DNA from: an uncultured Roseburia sp.
GTDB lineage: Bacteria > Bacillota > Clostridia > Lachnospirales > Lachnospiraceae
Assembly (NCBI GenBank): GCA_947246475.1
Contig: CAMXSH010000009.1
Location: 1-60,131, forward strand
Reading direction: 5' to 3'
Length of the DNA: 60,131 bases
Part shown: one piece after another, positions 33,481-43,239 of the stretch
Layout of the letters: every line of letters starts with the position of its first letter
Position numbering within the stretch: position 1 is the first letter of the stretch
The notes under the pieces: model-generated
What the model was told of the DNA's origin: nothing
Database searches by the model: none
The model's input: only the letters and a program-made list of their open reading frames with translations
Position numbers and translations under genes: made by a program

Positions 33481-34152
33481 TCAAAAGATCACACTTTTAG
33501 CCAGTTCATCTGCCAAATCATTGTATTTGTCACCAGAATGCCCTTTCACTTTCACAAACTGGATCCTCAGATCCTGACTAATTAGATCAAAATATTCCTT
33601 GTACGCCCGGGTTCCCTCTTTATTGGCCTTCCACTCCCCCAGGCACCAGGAGGCGATCCCCTGATAATCATGATAAATGCTCAGGCTGGAAATCCCCATC
33701 TCCACCGCCTTACGCATCGCCAGCTCGGCTCCCAGGATCTCTCCCGCTACATTTCTCATAGAGGCAAGCTCACTACTCGTTCCCTTCTGGGCGATATGTA
33801 TCTCTTTACCCTCATACAAAAATACTACTCCACAGCTGTATTCACCTGTCACTGTGTTATAACTTCCGTCCACATAAGCGACTGCTCCCCCGGGTGTAAA
33901 TTCCAGTTCTGTTGTCTCTCCTGGCTGCTGCACTGGCTCTGTTGCCCCACAATCTGGAAATTCTGTTTCCACTGATCCCGCAGCTCCGTTCACATGATGT
34001 ACTCCGGCAAATTCTTCTGCCTCTGCCAGCGTGGGAAAACTTTTATACACGGCGCCGGAAAAACCATCCACCTGGCTCTTACACTCCTCCCAGGTCTGAT
34101 AGACGCCGGGCATCTTTCCCACTTTTACCCCATAAAATTTTTTCTTAGCCAT
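33481..34152 (-). CDS. Ribonuclease H with viroplasmin-like N-domain
   Basis: This enzyme degrades RNA in RNA-DNA hybrids. ATG 34152 (MAKKKFYGVKVGKMPGVYQT) starts a caulimovirus-viroplasmin (RNase H1 N-terminal) hybrid-binding domain, followed by a linker and the RNase HI domain. Catalytic acids are seen in AYVDGSYN, AGEILGAELAM, IYHDYQGI and LADELAKS. The length is 223 residues. It follows the pseudouridine synthase gene by 14 bases in the same direction. Confidence 0.9.
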   Translation of the reverse strand: MAKKKFYGVKVGKMPGVYQTWEECKSQVDGFSGAVYKSFPTLAEAEEFAGVHHVNGAAGSVETEFPDCGATEPVQQPGETTELEFTPGGAVAYVDGSYNTVTGEYSCGVVFLYEGKEIHIAQKGTSSELASMRNVAGEILGAELAMRKAVEMGISSLSIYHDYQGIASWCLGEWKANKEGTRAYKEYFDLISQDLRIQFVKVKGHSGDKYNDLADELAKSVIF

Positions 34153-34166
34153 TCTAATCACCATTT

Positions 34167-34922
34167 TCACATAATATTGATTAAATCCTGAACCTCTTTT
34201 TCCGTGAGAAACCTCCACTCTCCCACAGCCAGACTCTCGTCCAGCACCAGCGTCCCCATCTCCACCCGCTTCAGATAGGTCACGGTCTTTCCCAGCTTTG
34301 CAAACATCCTTTTGACCTGATGAAATTTTCCCTCGGTTATGGTCAGAAGTGCCTCCCTGGGAGTTAAGATTTCCAAAACTGCCGGGCTGGTCAGCCTCTT
34401 TTCACCAATATCCAGCCCCTCCCGCATTTTATCTACATCTGTAGTATCTAAGTCCTTATCCAGCTGTGCGAAATATTTTTTAGCCACATGACGTCGCGGA
34501 GACAGCAGCCGATGCGCCAGTTCTCCGTCGTTGGTCAGGATCAAAAGTCCCTCTGTATCCTTATCCAGGCGCCCCATGGGAAAAAGATCTTTTGCGAGAT
34601 AAACGGATTCTCCACCATGCTCTGGAACGGAAGACAATCCCGCCGGGGAACGCTTTCTTATGTATTCTACAACCGTCTCATCTTTGTCATCCGCAGTTGA
34701 TGAGATGATCCCCGCCGGTTTATTCAGCATGATATACTGGTACTGCTGCCCCCGGATCTCCCTGCCACCCCATAAAATAGAATCAGAGAATGCCACCTTG
34801 TCATTCCCTGTCTTCGCCATCTCACCATTTACCTGTACCCGTCCCTCCCGGATCTCCTTTTTTGCCTGGGAGCGGGTCAGCTCCGTGAAATCTGCCAGAT
34901 ATTTATCAAGCCTCAGTTTCAT
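34167..34922 (-). CDS. RsuA-family 16S rRNA pseudouridine synthase
   Basis: The N-terminal S4 RNA-binding domain (LDKYLADFTELTRSQAKKEI) is followed by the synthase domain with the catalytic Asp in MGRLDKDTEGLLILTNDG and the KFHQVKRMF motif. RsuA and RluB/E/F are hard to separate, and the 251-residue size and the sequence around the catalytic site favour RsuA. The ATG overlaps the HD-hydrolase stop (ATGA), showing translational coupling. Confidence 0.88.
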   Translation of the reverse strand: MKLRLDKYLADFTELTRSQAKKEIREGRVQVNGEMAKTGNDKVAFSDSILWGGREIRGQQYQYIMLNKPAGIISSTADDKDETVVEYIRKRSPAGLSSVPEHGGESVYLAKDLFPMGRLDKDTEGLLILTNDGELAHRLLSPRRHVAKKYFAQLDKDLDTTDVDKMREGLDIGEKRLTSPAVLEILTPREALLTITEGKFHQVKRMFAKLGKTVTYLKRVEMGTLVLDESLAVGEWRFLTEKEVQDLINIM

Positions 34923-35506
34923 TCTTTCAAATTTCCTTTTTCTACACTTGGCTGGATCAGATTCTGGAGTATATACTGCCAGAGCTTCTCTGAACCTTCT
35001 GCCGTCTTTTCATTGCGCGCCAGCACCTGGGAAAGATGAATATCATGCTCTCGCCAGGACCGCCCTTCCGAGGCAGCATTGAGCATCAGCGGCTGGATAT
35101 GGTCGAGAGTACGGGCAAACTTCGCTTCCGGCGTCTCTGCCGCCTCAAATTCATCCCATAAGCCCCGAAACTTTGTCCTCTGATCCTCTGGCAGTATACC
35201 AAACAGCCGGTCAGCCGCCCTCAACTCCCGTTCCCGCTGGGTCGTCTTCCCTTCTTCATCATAAGCATAGGTATCCCCCGCATCGATCTCTACAATATCA
35301 TGGATCAGGATCATGGTTACCACTTTTAATACATCGATCTTCTCATTGGCATACTCACTGAGAAGCACTGCCATAACCGCCATATGCCAGGCATGCTCCG
35401 CATCATTTTCTTTCCTCTCGCCATTAGTGAGATAGTTCTGCCTCTGAATCAATTTTTCTTTGTCTATTTCCCGGAAAAAATCAAACTGCTGCTCCAGCCG
35501 TTCCAT
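34919..35506 (-). CDS. HD-domain hydrolase (YfbR-like)
   Basis: This metal-dependent phosphohydrolase resembles 5'-deoxynucleotidase YfbR and HDDC2. Key residues are ENDAEHAWHMA (His), LIHDIVEIDAGD (His-Asp) and a later Asp in FARTLDHIQPL. The length is 195 residues. The likely substrate is a deoxynucleoside monophosphate, though this is not certain. It leads a three-gene run with the pseudouridine synthase and RNase H. Confidence 0.82.
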   Translation of the reverse strand: MERLEQQFDFFREIDKEKLIQRQNYLTNGERKENDAEHAWHMAVMAVLLSEYANEKIDVLKVVTMILIHDIVEIDAGDTYAYDEEGKTTQRERELRAADRLFGILPEDQRTKFRGLWDEFEAAETPEAKFARTLDHIQPLMLNAASEGRSWREHDIHLSQVLARNEKTAEGSEKLWQYILQNLIQPSVEKGNLKE

Positions 35507-35580
35507 TTACTCTTCGCCTCCACATCTTAGCCCAGGCGCCATTGAGCCAGCCCAACAGCGCGGATCTGACCATCGAGCCA

Positions 35581-36414
35581 TCACACTGACTTCGTTTTTC
35601 TGCCGGATTTTAACCTGAACATCAAATTAAATCTTACTATCCGCCCTGTCTTAAACCAATGATAAATATTCACTCCGGCAGCGGCGGCTAAGATCGTATA
35701 TATGACAATGACCACGATCTCTGCCAAAACTTCTCTGTCCGGAAACATGAGCCGCGGCAGAATATTAAACAGCATAATCACCTCATATGCAACAAGGGGA
35801 TAGATCCATGCCATTTTTTTATTTCCTGATATATAATAATTGCCCATAATAAGAGCAATGTAAACCACGATAAGCAACATCAATATACATTTATACAAAA
35901 GGGTGACCAGACTGATAGAGGTAGAGGACAAAATAGAATTTTTCAGTTCTTCCTGCCCTTTATAGGTGCCTCCATTGATCTGAAGGGCAAGATAAAAGCT
36001 ATGGCAGTAAGGATAGACCAGATCCAGTCCGATTCTACCCAGCCCAAAACCAATCCCCACCGTGGCACTGCGATAAATGGATATTTTCTTTTGGTTTGTA
36101 AGATATATGCCCCAGTACAGAGCAGCCACCGTACACAAGGTAGTAAGGATGGTAAGCAGTAGATTCAGCACGATTACCTGTGCTGTCTTATTCATACTCT
36201 CCCAAAAAGGAAGTCTGGCAACAAACACCCCGCCTCCAAATATATACAATACATACTGCCAGACATAACCCAGCACACCATAACCCATCGCTCCCGGAAG
36301 CCCTGTCTCCAGAGCGCTGGATCTCTTACTGATCATAAGATAAGGAATTGCCGCAGCGGCAATTCCCACAACCACACACACCAGCATAAGAACCATATTA
36401 AATGTTGAAACCAT
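35581..36414 (-). CDS. YhfC-family membrane protein
   Basis: This multi-pass protein (about seven hydrophobic segments) begins at ATG 36414 (MVSTFNMVLMLVCVVVGIAA) with AGGT upstream. The mid-region GIGFGLGRIGLDLVYPYCHS and the succession of helices resemble YhfC (formerly DUF2324), annotated as putative intramembrane metalloproteases. The catalytic assignment is not certain. It stands alone between the HD gene and the TetR operon. Confidence 0.65.
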   Translation of the reverse strand: MVSTFNMVLMLVCVVVGIAAAAIPYLMISKRSSALETGLPGAMGYGVLGYVWQYVLYIFGGGVFVARLPFWESMNKTAQVIVLNLLLTILTTLCTVAALYWGIYLTNQKKISIYRSATVGIGFGLGRIGLDLVYPYCHSFYLALQINGGTYKGQEELKNSILSSTSISLVTLLYKCILMLLIVVYIALIMGNYYISGNKKMAWIYPLVAYEVIMLFNILPRLMFPDREVLAEIVVIVIYTILAAAAGVNIYHWFKTGRIVRFNLMFRLKSGRKTKSV

Positions 36415-36538
36415 TATTTCTACCTGACCTTTCTTCTCCCGGAGATAACACCAGCTTTTTATGCCTGGGCAGCTCCATACGTAAGATATCATATGTCACA
36501 GTATAAGCCATCCGACCAGAAAAGTCAACAAACCCCGC

Positions 36539-37144
36539 TCAGGCATCCACTTCCTGATTCCGTATAATGACTGGAATCAGTTGGGCCAGCTCCTCTTTTA
36601 ATTCATCCAGCCCCACCGGCTCCTGATAGAGTATCACATTGTAGCAGGTGGAATTTACCAGTTCCACAATCATATAAATCATCAGCTCGTGGTTGCGGAA
36701 GGTTCTTCCGGAGCTCTGGATTAATTCGTTGTACCAGTCATAGAAACTATCTGAGACCTCATTGCCTCCCTCCAGAATCACCTTGTGAAAGATGCCCCAT
36801 TGGAGGTTCTTGGATATAAATTCCAGCATCCGCTTGTCGGCGTCCAGTTCATCGATGATGATATCCACCAGCTGGATCACCGTCTCTTCCAGACTGCCCG
36901 CCCTCTTGTCCCGCATCTTCTCCCGGACCACAGAAAATAACTTTCCAGCCTTTTCCGTGATCAGGGCAGTGCGGATATCAAACTTATCCTTAAAATACAG
37001 ATAAAATGTTCCCTTTGCCATCTCTGCCTTCTTTACGATGTCCGAGATAGAGGTATCGAAGATACCCTGGGAGGTGAACAGGTCATAGGCGGCGCTCAGC
37101 AGCGCCTCTCTCTTTTGTTTTTTCTTTTCATCTAATTTTCCCAC
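36539..37144 (-). CDS. TetR/AcrR-family repressor
   Basis: The N-terminal HTH is ISDIVKKAEMAKGTFYLYFK, and the ligand-binding part makes up the rest of about 200 residues. GTG 37144 is preferred because AGAAGGAG is nine bases upstream. The ATG at 37153 touches that site. It is the last gene of the MMPL/secreted-protein operon and presumably represses it through two operators at 41295-41352, so it would be autoregulated. The inducer is unknown. Confidence 0.88.
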   Translation of the reverse strand: MGKLDEKKKQKREALLSAAYDLFTSQGIFDTSISDIVKKAEMAKGTFYLYFKDKFDIRTALITEKAGKLFSVVREKMRDKRAGSLEETVIQLVDIIIDELDADKRMLEFISKNLQWGIFHKVILEGGNEVSDSFYDWYNELIQSSGRTFRNHELMIYMIVELVNSTCYNVILYQEPVGLDELKEELAQLIPVIIRNQEVDA

Positions 37145-37172
37145 GGTACCCATCTCCTTCTGTAGTCATTTA

Positions 37173-39158
37173 TTACTCGTCTTTATCATTTCCGATCTCT
37201 TCTGTCTCAATGATAAATTTTACTTCTCCCTCCATTCCATCACCGATACCAGCAAAATTCGTGTATTCCTCCGAGATATCCAGCAGGGCTGAGAGCCGGT
37301 CTTTCAGTCCTTCAAAATCTTCCTCGTAAATCCTGTTGATCTCCTGAATCCCCTCGCTGTCAAACTTCTTCATGCCATCAAGAAGTTCCTGGGAACCGTC
37401 TCCCAGTCTTCCAATTCCAGCAGAAACCTGCTCCGTCGCTTTATCCAGTCTGCCGCTTCCTTTCTTCAGTTCTCCGGCGCCAGAGATCAGCTGCCTGCTT
37501 CCTTTTCTAACGGACTTTCCTGCTTTCAGAAGCTTTTTCGCCCCTGCCAGAAGCTTACGGTCATTCTGGCTCAGCTTTTCACTGCCATTTTTCAGCTTCT
37601 CAATATTTTCCATCAGTGCACTGACACTGGATGTCATTTTTCCGTCTGCTTCCCGCAGAGAAGCAGATTTACCAGAGATCGCCTGTGCCCCTTCTATCAT
37701 TTTCTTCACTCCGCCGGATACCTGGTCCGCGCCCTTCTTCAGATCACTTTCTCCACTGGTGGCCTTCGCCAGCGCTGACACACTGTTCTTCTGTCCCTCT
37801 GACAGTTCTTTTAATTTCCCGGCATACGCCAGAAGAGTCTGTTTCTGCACCTCGTCACTGCATTGTGCTGCCTGTGCCTGTATACCTTTCACCAGCTGGT
37901 CGTAATTGTCATAAGTGCTCTCCAGAGCAGAGAGATTGGTATGAAGGGTAGAAATACCAGAAGCTACGCTGGCTGCCCCTGCTTTCAAGGCATCTCCTGT
38001 CTTCTTTTCTCCCAGTGTATCTACTGCTGTAGTATACTGCTTAATCCCCTCTGAAAATTCTTTATAACTGCCAGGCATATCCTTCACTGCCTGATACAGC
38101 TGCTTATTGCCATCGGTGATCTGCTTTGCCCCATTCACATAGGAAGCGGCTCCTCCAGCCAGATCATCCACTCCGCTGACATACTCCTTCACTCCCTTTT
38201 CCAGCGTCTTCCCACTCTTTGCCAGGGTATTGATTCCCTTATTTAAGTCTTTTTCGCCCTTAGCATACGCTTCAAATTTTTTCTCCAGCTCCTCGATGCC
38301 ATCGGACAGGGAATCGGTCCCATCCACCAGCTCCTCAGAGGCATCCGTCAAAGTCTCCAGCTTCTCCTCCAGCTCTTCAAAAGTATCGCTGTCCTCCAGA
38401 TCAAGGTCTGACAAAAGGCTGGCACTGGCATAAGTAAAGGTGTTTCCAATAGAAAAATCTGTCACATCCGCCGAGACCGTAAATTCCTCCTGGAACTTCT
38501 CTGCCAGCTCATCGCTGACATCCAGACTCTCTGCCATACCAGGGACACCAAAGCCTACAACGATATTGTTGGAGCCCTCGTTGATCACCTTGCCCCCCTC
38601 CACTTCTACATTGGTAAACTTATCGGTGGGCAGGATCAGACCCGTCACCATAAAGAATGGCGTATACATCTTCTGTTTCTTTCCATCTATGGTCTTTGTC
38701 ACTCTGGATCGGTTGGTATAGGAAACCCGGATCTTTAGGGCGCCGCTTTTTCCTGGCAGCTCCTCTGGTGATATCTCCCTGCCATCCAGCTCGTAAACCA
38801 GTTTTACACCCACCGGCAGCTCCTTATCCGTCGTACCCTGATAGTAAATATCCTGGGCTCCGGCATTCCAGTTCACACCGTTTCCACTCTGTTCAAAGGT
38901 CTCATCGCCCTTTACGTTGGTTATATCCTTCAGTTCTGACTTATCTTTTAGTGTACCATTAATACCCGCATTTTTCAACCAATCTGATACTGTGATCTTC
39001 TCTGCGTCACCATCGGCATCAGCATTGACGTATACGGATTCTTCTTTGGTCACCTTCTCTGCCTGGATCATAGATCCATTTCCGAGGACCAGACTGGTCA
39101 CCACTAGACCTGATATGATTGTTTTCCCTACCCGGCTTAATTTACGATTTCGATTCAT
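37173..39158 (-). CDS. Secreted coiled-coil protein (YhgE/Pip-like repeats)
   Basis: The 661-residue protein has a signal peptide (IISGLVVTSLVLGNGSMIQA) and no evident C-terminal anchor. From about residue 250 it is filled with G-x-x-x-L repeats (for example LSDGIEELEKKFEAYAKG; LKKGADQVSGGVKKM) as in YhgE/Pip-type proteins found with MMPL transporters. It may form a periplasmic-like or wall-spanning adaptor for the transporter encoded 23 bases upstream. The family role is not established. Confidence 0.75.
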   Translation of the reverse strand: MNRNRKLSRVGKTIISGLVVTSLVLGNGSMIQAEKVTKEESVYVNADADGDAEKITVSDWLKNAGINGTLKDKSELKDITNVKGDETFEQSGNGVNWNAGAQDIYYQGTTDKELPVGVKLVYELDGREISPEELPGKSGALKIRVSYTNRSRVTKTIDGKKQKMYTPFFMVTGLILPTDKFTNVEVEGGKVINEGSNNIVVGFGVPGMAESLDVSDELAEKFQEEFTVSADVTDFSIGNTFTYASASLLSDLDLEDSDTFEELEEKLETLTDASEELVDGTDSLSDGIEELEKKFEAYAKGEKDLNKGINTLAKSGKTLEKGVKEYVSGVDDLAGGAASYVNGAKQITDGNKQLYQAVKDMPGSYKEFSEGIKQYTTAVDTLGEKKTGDALKAGAASVASGISTLHTNLSALESTYDNYDQLVKGIQAQAAQCSDEVQKQTLLAYAGKLKELSEGQKNSVSALAKATSGESDLKKGADQVSGGVKKMIEGAQAISGKSASLREADGKMTSSVSALMENIEKLKNGSEKLSQNDRKLLAGAKKLLKAGKSVRKGSRQLISGAGELKKGSGRLDKATEQVSAGIGRLGDGSQELLDGMKKFDSEGIQEINRIYEEDFEGLKDRLSALLDISEEYTNFAGIGDGMEGEVKFIIETEEIGNDKDE

Positions 39159-39181
39159 AACACATCTTCCTTTCTATCTTC

Positions 39182-41257
39182 TTAATAATTAATTTTTCTC
39201 ATATCCCAGGTAGTCTTACAGATTACCTTATCAAACACTGTCAGCATAGCCGGCAGGATACAGATCACCACTAAGGTACTGATCACCGCCCCCCGCGCCA
39301 GCAGCGTCGTTATGGAACTGATCATATCGATGCTGGAATATACACACACACCAAAAGTGGAAGCAAAAAAGCTGATTCCGCTTATGATAATGGACTTGAT
39401 GGAAGTTCTGTGGGCGATTGCCACTGCTTCCTTCTTCGTCTTCTGGTTTACCACCCGTTCCTTGTGATAGCGGGTGGTCATCAATATCGCATAGTCTACA
39501 GTAGCTCCCAGCTGAATCGTCCCGATGACGATACTCGCCACGAAGGGAAGGCTGGTGCCGCTGTAATAAGCAAAGGACATATTGACAAAGATCGCGAACT
39601 CAATAACACTGACCAGGATTACCGGCAGCGAAATGGATTTGAACACCAGCAGTATGATAAGAAAGATCGCTGCGATGGAAATATAATTGACACTGGCAAG
39701 ATCCACATCTGTCACATCCGCCAGATCCTTCGTCAGCGGCGCTTCTCCGATCACCATGGACTCTTCACTGTATTTTTTCACAATGTCATTGATCTGGGCG
39801 ATCTGGGCATTTACCTCATCCGTCGCCGTTTTATAATTGGAACAGATGAACTGCAGCTCATAGTTGTCGCTCATCAGCATATCCCTGTATTTGGCAGGGA
39901 TCATATCCTCGGGAACGCTGGCGCCTACAAAGGAATTGATACCCAGCATCCATTTCACACCATCCACCTTCTCAATCTCTTCCCTCATATCATTTTTCTC
40001 TTTGACAGACAGTCCATTTTTCATCAGAAGCACGTGCATGTTATTCATATTAAATTTCTCTTCCAGCTTCTTATTGGCAACTGCCGAATCCAGCGTCTGG
40101 GGCAGTGAACTGTCGATATTGTAATAAACCTCTATGTTATTATTTCCATAAAATGCTGGAATAAATGCAACGGCAAAAATAATAAGCGCCACAATATAAT
40201 GTTTGGATATAAATTTACTCGTTCTCTCAAATTTGGGAAAAATATTTTTGTGGGTTGTTTTTTCGATCCATTTATCTAATATAAGGATCATGGAAGGCAG
40301 CAAAGTCACACAGGCGATCACTCCGATCACAACCCCCTTAGCCATTACGATCCCAAGATCTTTCCCCAGAGCAAAAGTCATAAAACAGAGTGCCACAAAA
40401 CCAGCTACTGTCGTCACTGAACTTCCTACCACAGACTTGAAAGTGTTCCCGATGGCATGTGCCATGGCGCGGTCTTTGTCTCCCTCAAACCGGATCTTAT
40501 TTGCCTGGTAACTCTCCAGCAGGAAGATGGAATAATCCATCGTCACTCCCAGCTGAAGCACTGCTGTCAGCGCCTCTGTGATGTAAGAAATCTCTCCGAG
40601 GAAAATATTGCTCCCCAGATTGTAGAGAATGGAAACTCCGATGCCAAGAAGAAAGATTACAGGGGTGACAAGGGATTCCATCGTCAGCAGGAGTACCAGC
40701 AGGGATAATGTCGCCGCGATCACCACATAGATGGGCATCTCTGCCAGCGCCAGATTCTTGATATCTGTCACCACACCGGACATGCCGCTGATAAATGCCT
40801 GATCTTTCACGATCTCTCTCATCTCCGTGACAGCCCCCATGGTATCATCCGAAGATGTCGTATCGTCAAACAGGGCGATCATCATGGTGGCGTCGCCATT
40901 AAAAAGCGCCTCCTTCAGATTTCCTGGCAACATTTCCGTCGGCAGCGAAATATCCGCCACAGAATCATACCAGATGATCTTCTCTACATGTTCCACATCC
41001 TGCAGTTTTTCTTTAAGTTTCACCACATCCTTATTTTCCATATGTTCTACTACGATCATGGAAAATGCCCCCATGCCGAACTCATCTACCATGATATCCT
41101 GTCCCTCCACCGTCTCCAGTGTGTTGGGAAGATAACTGAGGACATCATAGTTTACCCTCGTCATGCTCATCCCGATTACAGATGGAATGAGAAGCAGAAT
41201 ACCGATGATAAGTATGATATATTTGTGTCTCGTAACAAATTTGCCAAACCTATTCAT
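39182..41257 (-). CDS. MMPL/RND-superfamily transporter
   Basis: The 691-residue membrane protein is built of two similar halves, each with one TM helix, an extracytoplasmic domain and five TM helices. The proton-relay motifs are LGVTMDYSIFLLESYQ and LGATVDYAILMTTRYH (GxxxDY). Such transporters export lipids, drugs or peptides, and no substrate can be named. AAGGAGG lies eight bases before ATG 41257. It is the first gene of a three-gene operon ending with TetR. Confidence 0.9.
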   Translation of the reverse strand: MNRFGKFVTRHKYIILIIGILLLIPSVIGMSMTRVNYDVLSYLPNTLETVEGQDIMVDEFGMGAFSMIVVEHMENKDVVKLKEKLQDVEHVEKIIWYDSVADISLPTEMLPGNLKEALFNGDATMMIALFDDTTSSDDTMGAVTEMREIVKDQAFISGMSGVVTDIKNLALAEMPIYVVIAATLSLLVLLLTMESLVTPVIFLLGIGVSILYNLGSNIFLGEISYITEALTAVLQLGVTMDYSIFLLESYQANKIRFEGDKDRAMAHAIGNTFKSVVGSSVTTVAGFVALCFMTFALGKDLGIVMAKGVVIGVIACVTLLPSMILILDKWIEKTTHKNIFPKFERTSKFISKHYIVALIIFAVAFIPAFYGNNNIEVYYNIDSSLPQTLDSAVANKKLEEKFNMNNMHVLLMKNGLSVKEKNDMREEIEKVDGVKWMLGINSFVGASVPEDMIPAKYRDMLMSDNYELQFICSNYKTATDEVNAQIAQINDIVKKYSEESMVIGEAPLTKDLADVTDVDLASVNYISIAAIFLIILLVFKSISLPVILVSVIEFAIFVNMSFAYYSGTSLPFVASIVIGTIQLGATVDYAILMTTRYHKERVVNQKTKKEAVAIAHRTSIKSIIISGISFFASTFGVCVYSSIDMISSITTLLARGAVISTLVVICILPAMLTVFDKVICKTTWDMRKINY

Positions 41258-41294
41258 ACTTATTGCCTCCTTTTTTTATGCTTTTCCGCAAAAA

Positions 41295-41352
41295 TGACCA
41301 TTAGTCATTTTGATTTACGCACTTAGTGTATCACAAAAATGACTAATGGTCA
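41295..41352 (-). promoter_or_regulatory. TetR operators and promoter of MMPL operon
   Basis: TGACCATTAGTCA (41295-41307) and its exact complement form TGACTAATGGTCA (41340-41352) make an inverted pair, each itself an imperfect palindrome. On the minus strand the second overlaps the -35 box TTGACC, and a TACACT -10 box follows after 17 bases. The first lies just beyond the expected start point. This geometry suits repression by the TetR protein of the same operon. Confidence 0.8.
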
Positions 41353-41372
41353 ATATCTAATTTAAAAAAATT

Positions 41373-41409
41373 TTCACCTGTGGAGTTGCGATTCAGCCCC
41401 ACAGGTGAA
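41373..41409 (-). terminator. Terminator of the glycerophosphodiesterase gene
   Basis: The perfect stem TTCACCTGTGG ... CCACAGGTGAA with a 15-base loop is followed on the minus strand by AAAATTTTTTT. It lies 13 bases after the stop codon of the gene at 41422. Confidence 0.85.
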
Positions 41410-41421
41410 ATCCCTTTCTTT

Positions 41422-43035
41422 TTATGATTTTAGCAAATATTCCGTCGTCACCATGTCAACGTTAAAATCTTTGACAAGCTCACAGGCACGGGATACTGAA
41501 TTTACGGTCCAGACGTTTACTTTTCTCCCGTTGTCATGAAGAAGTGATACGTCCGAAGCAGTGAGAAGCGTATGCTTGGCATCCAGGTCGATCTGGTTTT
41601 CGATACACCAGCTGATGATACTGCTGCTGACTGGCTCTAGCTTATTGTCACTTTCTGCACCATATACATACTGAAGGCCTTCTTTGAATACACCTTCGAT
41701 TTTTTTCAGAGAGAGAAGATTGGATTTGTGTACACTGATGAAATATGTCCGTTCCAGCAGTCCCTTCTTTTTTACCTGACTCACGATCTCTTTGAGCTCC
41801 TTTTCCGTATATTCTACTTTAAGCTCGATAAATGGATGCACTGTGCTGCTGTCAGAAAGAATGTCCAAATATTCTTCCAGGGTAGGCACTGTCAGATCAG
41901 GATATAGCGAAATATTTCGTCCCCCGGTAATCTTAAAATTTTTCAGCTGCTGCAGATCCAGATTGGATATATCCAGATTATAACCGCACATACGGTAAAG
42001 ATCTGCATCGTGCATAATCACAAAATTTCCATCATAGGTCTTTCTCAGGTCACATTCAACCCCATAAAATCCATTCTGGACTGCCAGTTCAAATGCCACC
42101 GTCGTATTTTCCGGGGCCTCCGAACTATAGCCCCGGTGTGCAATCAGTTTTTCGTTCTGAAGTTCCACCTTATATACCTCCACTTCTACCACAGCCGAAG
42201 CTCTGCCATCGGCTGCGTCTACCCGGATCACTGCGGTTCCGGAATTTACTCCTGTGACCACCCCCAGCTGGGACACTTTCGCCACCGCCGGATCAGAACT
42301 GCTATAGCGGACATTGCGGTTGGACGCATTAGAAGGCTGCACAGAGGCATTGACTGTCACAGTTTTCCCCGCCTCCAGCTGGATCTTCCCCTCTGCATCC
42401 AAACGCACAGACTGGGATGGAACCCGCACGTTTACCCGGCAGGAGGCTTTCTTGCCAGAGCCGTCTGTGCTGTAGGCTGTGATCGTAGCTGAACCTTTGG
42501 ACTTCCCATAGACGATACCTGATCTGGATACCGTAGCCGCACTTTTATTAGAAGTCCGGTATTTAACCTTCTTGATCGTGGCCTGGGAAGGAGAGACTTT
42601 CGTTCCGAGGCTGGCAGAAGAACCCACATCCAGCTCCATGGCGTTTCCCTGCATCTTTACCTTATTCACTTTCTTCCCCACACGTACCTGAAGTTTCGCA
42701 CATTTACCAGAACCATCCTTTGCCCTGGCTGTGATGGTGGCTTTTCCATATTTTTTCCCACGGATCACTCCTTTTTGATTTACCGAAACAATTTTTTTTC
42801 TGGAGCTGTTCCATTTTAATTTTTTATTCACGCCTTTCCTGGGCTTAAACTTCACCGAAAGTTTCTTTTTTTCCCGTTTATTGATAAGAAGATATTTCCC
42901 GGAAACCTTAAATTTAACAGAAGATACCTTTTTCGTCTTCGCCTCAGATACGGCGGCATTCACTCCCGACAGCAAAAGCCCGGATGCCGCCACTGCAATT
43001 CCTGCCCGAATTATATTTTTCCAATTCACTCTCAT
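41422..43035 (-). CDS. Secreted glycerophosphodiester phosphodiesterase with Ig-like repeats
   Basis: An N-terminal signal segment (IIRAGIAVAASGLLLSGVNA) precedes three bacterial Ig-like (Big_2) repeats (W(N/K)S...V...G.I.G...G.ATITA) up to about residue 290. The C-terminal GDPD domain has HRGYSSEAPENT, VECDLRKTYDG and VIMHDADLY, the catalytic histidines and metal ligands. It would release glycerol phosphate from glycerophosphodiesters or teichoic acids outside the cell. It is a single gene with its own terminator. Confidence 0.88.
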   Translation of the reverse strand: MRVNWKNIIRAGIAVAASGLLLSGVNAAVSEAKTKKVSSVKFKVSGKYLLINKREKKKLSVKFKPRKGVNKKLKWNSSRKKIVSVNQKGVIRGKKYGKATITARAKDGSGKCAKLQVRVGKKVNKVKMQGNAMELDVGSSASLGTKVSPSQATIKKVKYRTSNKSAATVSRSGIVYGKSKGSATITAYSTDGSGKKASCRVNVRVPSQSVRLDAEGKIQLEAGKTVTVNASVQPSNASNRNVRYSSSDPAVAKVSQLGVVTGVNSGTAVIRVDAADGRASAVVEVEVYKVELQNEKLIAHRGYSSEAPENTTVAFELAVQNGFYGVECDLRKTYDGNFVIMHDADLYRMCGYNLDISNLDLQQLKNFKITGGRNISLYPDLTVPTLEEYLDILSDSSTVHPFIELKVEYTEKELKEIVSQVKKKGLLERTYFISVHKSNLLSLKKIEGVFKEGLQYVYGAESDNKLEPVSSSIISWCIENQIDLDAKHTLLTASDVSLLHDNGRKVNVWTVNSVSRACELVKDFNVDMVTTEYLLKS

Positions 43036-43202
43036 TACTCTTCCTCTCCTGACAACACAGTATCAGTCAGGGCAAAAGCCTTTTGGCCCCAACATCATTT
43101 TATGCAGAAAGCATACTCTACAATTATAGCATTTTATTGTCATTTGTGCCACCACTCCCCACTAAAAAATTCAAAACCACCCGCGTCGCGCTTTGCATAA
43201 AA

Positions 43203-43229
43203 AAGAGCTGCCCCCCCGGACAGCCCTTT
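43203..43229 (-). terminator. Terminator of the Fn3 gene
   Basis: On the minus strand AGGGCTG ... CAGCTCT (one G-U pair) encloses a G-rich loop and is followed by TTTTTT. It lies 11 bases after the stop of the gene at 43240. Confidence 0.7.
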
Positions 43230-43239
43230 TATTTTCAGT

